A stretch of 64,000 nt of DNA from Geosiphon pyriformis (taxonomy: Eukaryota > Glomeromycota > Glomeromycetes > Archaeosporales > Geosiphonaceae), in assembly GCA_016748015.1 (NCBI GenBank), contig JAAOMT010000400.1:186001-250000 (forward strand), in the 5' to 3' direction. A program made the position numbers and the translations under genes. This document shows, one piece after another, positions 57,749 through 64,000 of this stretch; position 1 is the first letter of the stretch; each line of letters opens with the position of its first letter. The notes beneath the pieces were generated by a model, which made no database searches, was not told the origin of the DNA, and saw only the letters and a program-made list of their open reading frames with translations.

Positions 57749-59881
57749 TCAAATCAATAGGGGTGAATCAATAACCGCAAATCCACTAGCAACACCTCCT
57801 TCGTTAGTTTCTTTGCTTTTTGTTCTCAACAAATGACCGCCGCTTTCATTTAAAACAACTTCATACTCACTGTTCCCCTCTCTTTTCTTGCTACTTCCAA
57901 TGAAAATTCCGTATATTCCCAGTTCCGAGATCATCTCTCCTTCATAAATCTCTCCTTGTCGCAAAAGAAAATTGCGCATTGGGGGTGGTTTAATGAGATC
58001 CATTAGAATATATGAAGAGCGTTCGGGAATAGAAAGATGAGAAAGGGTACTAGGAATGTCTTTGGAATAAATATTGCTTCCTAAATTTACATTAAAAAGG
58101 TTTTAAGATATAATTCATTAAATTCCTGTTTATTTCAAAATAATACTCTGTATTTTGTACATACCGCCACCTTCGCGTTGCGGCTTCATAACAAATTGAT
58201 CGGGATTTTCAAGAGCAAGTTCCAAAGCAGCTTCCCCCTTAGGAGAATTGTCAAGAGGGTATAAACCAGCAAAACAAGAACGTATTTTCAAAATATCCGA
58301 GGGATTAGATATATACCTATTTTTAGTTGTTTCAAATGAATATATCTTGAAAACAATAATATTTATAGTGATGAAAAACACGTGAACTTTGGGCTCGTAA
58401 AATTACCGTTCCAGGACCCCCGGATTAGCAAGTACTTGTTGAACTTTTTTGGCACCAACCAACTGATATGCCACGGATGGACATTTGATGGCTTTGGAAC
58501 GTTCAATTAATAATCGAGCATCCCATTCCTATTAACAATTTTGAGTTAAAGCTTTAGGCAATAATATTTTTTCAACCAAAAAAATATCCCTTATCAGTAG
58601 TATAGTCTCCAGGGCCGTAACCCGCCCGGAGATATGTGACCGCAATTTCCTTCCCATTGCTTTTAAGGTTAAATGATTTATTAAAATTCGGAAAAATAAA
58701 AAGAGTAGTTCAGGAAAATTAACCTACATGTATAGCGATTTAGTTTTAGGGTCCAAAATTCCCTCATTGTAAACATCGGACAGAGTCTTGTGAATCAAGT
58801 GTATATTATGACTTTACAAATAAACCTAATTTCAATTAGGTATTATTAAATTGATAAAATTGAATCGAAAACATACTTTTGTAAAAGATCGTATTCAATC
58901 CAACGCTGATCAAAAGCATTTCGTTCTCGAGGTTGAACGAGCATAAGTACTACTGAGCTATGATCAGATACTCGGATTAATATAGTATTGGCTTATACTT
59001 TAAAAAAATCACAGGCTTACTTTAGTGACCCGTATAACTCATGGGCTTTTGCAATAGCTTTTGCAACACTTGTACATGCATCATTCTGGGGTAATGAATC
59101 ACTCTTAATTGTTGACAATGAATCAAAATAATTTGTAGCTTTCAGGAGATATCTAATCCCATAATAAATTAAAAATTATGTTTTTCATTGTAAGCTGAGA
59201 ATCCTGTAGATTTTCAACATACCGATGCATTTCACCTGCCAACGCGGATAAAGAGGAAAACGAAGCAGCTATCGTGTTGAATTCTACTTGCAAGATTTCT
59301 AGTTCAGAAAAGCCAGAAACATGTAGCATATAATCGGATCTATGGATACCTAGAGAAAATGGCTGTGTTTCTATAATCAAACCCATTCAAGATTGCCTCA
59401 AAGTAAACCTAGCGACTTGAGGCGAGCAAATATCTCCTACCTGTGCAGCACCCTCTGTATATACTTTAACATAGATTTTATAAAGATTTTTAATGAATTC
59501 GTCAACTTTAGCAACTCTAATATGATATTTAAAAGATATTTATGGTAAACTGGAAAAAGATTTGGAAGGACAAATGCAGTTCGTTAACACTAACTCTCCC
59601 AAGGTCTCCATAATAAATTCATGATCTTCGGCTAGTTTATGAAAAAGATCGTTAAACAAGGGTTGAAGGGCTAAAGCCTTCTCAAAACACTTTTTTGGGA
59701 ACGGAGAGGGAAACAAGGACACGGGGGCGTTTATTACAGAAGTGTTAGGAAGCCCAAGGTCTGGAGGAGGCCGAATGACTAAGCCGTGTGCGAGTGACCA
59801 ATCGACAGCCAACCCTTTCAAAACATCAAGGTCATGCTGGGAGATAGAAGGTGGATAAGAAACAAGGAAATTGTCAGCCAT
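57749..59881 (-). CDS. GSH2: Glutathione synthetase (eukaryotic ATP-grasp type)
   Basis: Ten exons on minus: 59881-59595, 59516-59441, 59362-59223, 59152-59021, 58957-58877, 58811-58728, 58659-58596, 58528-58407, 58316-58165 and 58080-57749; 489 residues (yeast 491, human 474). It joins gamma-glutamylcysteine and glycine using ATP, the last step of glutathione synthesis in the cytosol. Seen: substrate loop IHRSDY (residues 127-132), [14 protein letters not shown]-grasp glycine loop MKPQREGGG (372-380), [14 protein letters not shown] (462-467) and lid loop EGGVASG (473-479). All introns are GT-AG except the one after exon 7: no GT allows the frame to continue, and the best fit is a GA-AG intron with donor GATAAG. 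Confidence 0.94.
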
Positions 59882-60705
59882 AAGGATAAACAGAGCAGTT
59901 GGGTGAAAACGGCTCTTGAAATTTTTGAATGATAATCCATAATTTAAAAAAATCGACAAATATTTATGATTATTAAACATTAATTATTATCAATAAGTAA
60001 TAAATTATTACAATTGTGAAAAGTATAGCTATGTTTTAACTATTATAAAATAAATTATAAATTATGAATAATATATTATTTTAAAATTTAAACATTAAAA
60101 ACAATTATTATTATAATAGATATTTTAATTTTTTAAAATATTAGCATTTTAATTAATAGTATTATTTTCAAACAAATTTATTTTAGTTTTTTACTTTGTT
60201 TTATTTGTTTTAAAGTATTTATTATACACATAATAGATTTGAATATGAAAAGTAATACCAGTTACAGAAATAAGCATTTAAATTAGTTTTTGTTTGTCTT
60301 AACATATTTTTGGCATTATAATTAAAAACATTTTATTTATTTAAAAATAGTTGTTTATTTAATTTGTTTTTTTTTAATGTTGTTTTTGAAACTTTATTAT
60401 TAATAACAGTAAACAATGTTTATTTTATATTTGTTTTTTTAATTTTTGTTTATTATTATTTTACTTTTGTTGCCAAAAAAAAATCCTAAAATTTTTTGGT
60501 TAAACAGTGTAAAGAACTTATTAAAGCATTTTTAAATAGAATTATTTTTTTATAAGTTTTTTATATTGTTCAAAAATTTAAAAAAAATAATTATTAAGCT
60601 ATTCGTAACTAATTTACATTCAAAATTGATTGTTTACAAATTTAAAATCTACGCCCCCCTAATATTTGATTTGTCAATATTTATTTTTAAAAGAAATGTG
60701 AACGA
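59882..60705. other. AT-rich divergent intergenic region
   Basis: Separates glutathione synthetase (minus) and the DTW gene (plus). About 700 bases are almost pure A/T and may be old transposon DNA. No promoter element was singled out. Confidence 0.5.
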
Positions 60706-61878
60706 ATGGTAAAATTAATTTGTGACTTTGCTATCATGACGAAACTTTTTGATAAAGATTTTGGTAAAAATGTTTTACGTAAATTCAGATATTACACAGA
60801 ACGTTTTTTACTTTCATGTTCAACAACTTATTCTCAAGTCAATTTTGACGGTAACCTTTTAGCAAACAGTGACCCGCTGTTTGGTACGCTAGAGGATAAC
60901 AAAAAGCACATGAACAAGAACGCAAACCCGAAACTAGTACTCGAGGAAGCAAAACTTAAAAAATCCCCCTTTGACCCATTTATCATATCCCCAATTGATC
61001 TGCTTGAAACTTTAAACCGACGACTTCCATGTCCACAGTGCGAGAAACCCATCAAATACTTTTGCTATCGTTGTTACGCAGTGGTTGGGTGCGAACGTGG
61101 CCAAGTGCCATTCGTAAAATTACCGATAAAAATTGATGTGTGGGAATTAATTTTTATCATTCTTCAATAATATCTGGTCATGTTCAAAATTTTTGGTTGA
61201 TATTTCATATTTTTAATTCAAACAAACACAATTTGGATGATGTGTGCTGTATTCCAATTATTGAATCTCCAGTATCAAGCATGAAGATGAAAGGGACGGA
61301 AAATCAACAGCGATTCATGCGAAAATAATTGCATCGGAAGATGTCGAAATTTATTCATACAAAAAATATCAGACATCGGAAATCCAGAACGTGGAACGCC
61401 ATCTTCTTCTGTTTCCTGGTCCGGTATGATTATATTTCCTGATAGTAAAAACATTTATATACTGGTTGACCCTTCTTTTTTTTTTTAGCAAGCCAAAACC
61501 TTGAATCACATTTCGCAAGCATCATTTGATAAAATATTAGTGGTGGATGGGACATGGCTGCAAGCCTCTAGGATTATCAGAGACACACCTTCGTTGGCAA
61601 GTATGCGGAAGGTGACCCTGAAACCGCAAAAAACTTTGTTTTGGCGTTTCCAGAATAAGGATGAACATCATCTGGCTACTATTGAAGCCATCTATTATTT
61701 CTTAAAAGAATATGATGAGACTTATGAAAGCTCAGGAACAGCATATAATGGTCGGTATGACAATCTTCTTTGGTATTATAAGTTTTTTTACGAATTAATT
61801 CAGGCAACTTATCGTATGAGTGAGGGAACAAGAACCTTTACTTCTAGGCAACGCCAAGGATATATCAATTATGATTGA
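60706..61878 (+). CDS. DTW-domain tRNA-uridine aminocarboxypropyltransferase (DTWD1-like)
   Basis: Exons 60706-61139, 61273-61423 and 61489-61878, GT-AG, 324 residues (human DTWD1 about 304). Family members transfer the 3-amino-3-carboxypropyl group from S-adenosylmethionine to uridine in tRNA (acp3U). Visible: a zinc-ribbon-like CPQC...CYRC (Cys109, 112, 120, 123), VKLPIKIDV, DGKSTAIHAKIIA, the FPGPQ loop, the signature D215-G-T-W218, FWRFQNKDEHHLATIEAIYY and YDNLLWYY. The signature is DGTW instead of DSTW. A second in-frame ATG at 60736 could be the true start. The gene converges on phosphomannomutase, with 135 bases between the stops. Confidence 0.93.
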
Positions 61879-62013
61879 AAACTTGGGGATTTATCGGGCT
61901 CTAAATTCTTTATAATTGTTTGTTAATCTTATATTATTATGAAAGGTTAGAAAGAAAATTATCAAAAAGGTCTTTACATTTCTAAAATATACGCATTCTA
62001 AAATACACCCAAT

Positions 62014-63370
62014 CTAAAAAAAAAGTTTTTTTAGCTCTCTAATTGTATCATCAGGACTTTTTACTGAATGGCCAATAACCTTCGGATGGGTGTAAATTTC
62101 GTAATCATTTCCTCCCTAGCACAAAATTGAGTTAAATCCATCCATCTAGACAGAAAAATAATTTAATGGGATAGTACCTTGTAAGTCTTGTCACCAAAGA
62201 AATGAATGGTGGTGAAACCCTCTGATTCGAGATGATTTAAGCAGTATGTCTTGTCCCATCCAGTTGGGAACACGTCAAAAGAAATTTGTCCACCTGTGCT
62301 TGTCATTTTTCCAAAACCGTATTGCCAAATTATAAAAATGAGAATGATTGAAATCTCAAGACAAACCAATTTAATTACCGATTGAATAATTCAGTCCAAA
62401 TTCAGGGAACTCGTTATTTAAGGCTTTTACGAATGCGCGGCGAATATTGTGTTCCTAACGAAATCAATTTGATTAATCGTTGGGGTCTTTAAGCCAGCTA
62501 GGAAATCGTATTATTTTCACAAACCTGATCATATTCTTCGAATTCATTACGCTCCTCGATACTTTAAATTAATATTCTGGTAAATAACTGTCATGAGTCA
62601 TAGAATATTTTCACTTTTTGTTGATTCACCTGCAATTCCTTCCTATTGGTGAAACATTTATCATTCCATTTCGGAATTCAATAAAAGTACCACTAATGTT
62701 GATCAACACATTGGATTATCAAAAGCTAGAATAAAGGAGGAAGTAATGGTGACTTAAATCAAACACGAACCGTTTCTTGGGAATATCCAAATTTGCGATA
62801 TGCTTCAAGATAAAATTCACTAATTTTTGATATTTTTCTTCCCCAAGCCATTTGATAAAACTCTGAAACAAAGATAACATAAATTTTAGGAAAATTTTTG
62901 ATTCTTATCGTCATTCTTACCTGAGACTCTAGTTTTTGACCAAGTCGATATGCAGTGAGTCCGTTTTCAGCAAACGCGAAGTCGAAATCATCGACCACTA
63001 AGTTAATACGATCACTTTAATGAAATTAAATTCTGCAAATAATTTCTATCAGGAATTTTAAAGACTCAAACCATCAGGTCCAAGTTGTTCGGCTTGTTTC
63101 GCGATATCCGATCCCCCAACGAAGCCAATAACAACTTTTTCCCGGAGGTTTTGCAAAAGAGCAATGATTTCAGGGGATACTTTCTATTTTAATTATCAAG
63201 ATTTAAATGATTCAAATATGACATTTTGTGATTTTTCCGTAAATAAAAATTCCGTGCGAATAACGATATTAGGGATTAATTTCTACCCTACGCGCAGGCG
63301 TTAAAGTCCCGTCAACATCAAACAACAAGATGGTGTTGGGAAAAGTACGGTTTTTCCACGAATCGCTCAT
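62014..63370 (-). CDS. SEC53: Phosphomannomutase
   Basis: Nine exons on minus: 63370-63287, 63183-63072, 62997-62921, 62862-62771, 62692-62630, 62561-62525, 62454-62379, 62293-62178 and 62115-62014, all GT-AG, 252 residues (PMM2 has 246). It interconverts mannose-6-phosphate and mannose-1-phosphate, feeding GDP-mannose for glycosylation and GPI anchors. HAD-type motif DVDGT at residues 18-22 (Asp18 nucleophile, Asp20 acid/base), [38 protein letters not shown] (181-195) and FFGDKT (212-217) with GGND. It ends in KKLFF. The start is supported by the family-like N-terminus. Confidence 0.96.
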
Positions 63371-63593
63371 TATTTTGTGGCTTGAAAAATATGATGCTCG
63401 GCTAAATATCAGTGAAAGGCTAAAGGTCCCAAAGTTGATGATCAATCTAATTCTAATTGATCCGTGATAAATTTAATGGTCGATGATGTCAATATTATCT
63501 AACATCCTGCACATAATATTACGTCAAAAAAATGAGCAAGAATTCACAAAATTTGAAAGTTCCTGAGCTTCGTCCTCTGCTAAATTTGTGATA
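63371..63593. promoter_or_regulatory. Shared divergent promoter region, phosphomannomutase / glycogen debranching enzyme
   Basis: 223 bases separate the start codons of two sugar-phosphate and glycogen genes on opposite strands, so both promoters are here. Confidence 0.5.
63519..63526 (+). promoter_or_regulatory. CRE-like octamer TTACGTCA
   Basis: TTACGTCA is a near-consensus CREB/ATF (bZIP) site 68 bases upstream of the debranching-enzyme ATG. A single 8-mer in a promoter is weak evidence. Confidence 0.3.
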
Positions 63594-64000
63594 ATGGCGA
63601 ACGTCGCCAAAGAGAGCAAACTCATTGTATATAGGCTCCAACTAGAGGCGGACGGCTCTCTCTCTAAAGACAAACAGGTAGGAATAGGGTTACGCGTTCG
63701 TGAAGACTCTGAGCGCATCACGTTTTAGTACAAGTGATAAATTTTCCAATTTTTTAGTATGTCCGACTTCCTCCACCCGAGACTCCTTATATTCTGCGGT
63801 TTAATGTTAGAGCTGGTTCCCCAGCGTCTCATGGTAGCATCTTTTATACAAACTATCCGATATCAGGGTATGCAGATAGTTTTCATTTTTGTAGAATTCA
63901 GTTACACGAATTGTGGCTAATTACTTCAATTTCATTCAGAGGAGAATTTATAAGGGAAAAATTTTATTCTAGAAAGTAAGATTTTACAAATAAATAAATA
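63594..64000 (+). CDS. GDB1: Glycogen debranching enzyme, N-terminal part (continues past the right edge)
   Basis: Exons 63594-63677, 63758-63867 and 63940-63975 (GT-AG) give the first 76 residues: MANVAKESKLIVYRLQLEAD, then a beta-rich region and SIFYTNYPISGGEFIREKFY. The last part matches the N-terminal domain of eukaryotic debranching enzymes (human AGL has YTNYPFPGETFNREKF). The full protein has 4-alpha-glucanotransferase and amylo-1,6-glucosidase activities. Only about 5 percent of it is visible, so the name rests on this one conserved block. Confidence 0.7.

Noticed and set aside
1-64000. tRNA, rRNA or other structured RNA genes
   Set aside because: No A/B-box pairs with a foldable cloverleaf and no rRNA-like block were seen on either strand.

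Overview
This window looks like the nuclear genome of an arbuscular mycorrhizal fungus of the Rhizophagus/Glomeraceae type. The background is very AT-rich, host genes are cut by many short introns, and a large gene-poor block of retroelements separates two gene-bearing flanks. The species call is an inference from base composition, intron style and the retroelement families; the sequence alone does not prove it.

Left flank (1-11 kb): a predicted secreted Gly/Asn/Ser-repeat protein with a Lys-Arg processing site (minus, runs off the left edge); about 3.7 kb of low-complexity intergenic DNA with a LINE tail; a spliced TEA/ATTS-domain transcription factor; a 5'-truncated LINE; a remnant of a Fanzor/TnpB-type transposon nuclease; then a divergent pair, 20S proteasome alpha4 (minus) and TFIIA gamma (plus). 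Right flank (57.7-64 kb): glutathione synthetase (minus) divergent from a DTW-domain tRNA-modifying enzyme (plus), which converges on phosphomannomutase (minus), which is divergent from the first exons of glycogen debranching enzyme (plus, cut by the right edge). All spliced models except the two edge-cut genes close to whole codons and family-typical lengths.

Middle (11-57.6 kb): a retroelement graveyard. Three nearly full-length two-ORF LINEs (A 13744-20647, B 29182-35919, C 48300-55218), all on the plus strand and each flanked by 11-13 bp target-site duplications, carry ORF1 (RRM-like fold plus CCHC knuckle) and ORF2 (AP-endonuclease, reverse transcriptase, RNase H, zinc finger). ORF1 stop and ORF2 start overlap as ATGA in all three. 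All three are dead: premature stops fall mostly at tryptophan codons, and the catalytic FVDD box is FVND or FVDN. Two minus-strand elements (F, G) have a different ORF1 followed directly by the same LINE 3' tail with no ORF2, suggesting an ORF1-only non-autonomous family. Older layers have decayed to near-pure A/T but can still be recognised: a minus LINE (20.9-24.6 kb), an ORF1-type fragment (11-12.2 kb) and a Ty3/Gypsy pol (26.1-29.2 kb). Two solo LTRs (27656-28391 and 40469-41351) interrupt old coding frames, which rejoin exactly when the LTR and one 4-bp duplication are removed. This gives a relative order of insertion events.

No rRNA, tRNA or CRISPR array was seen.
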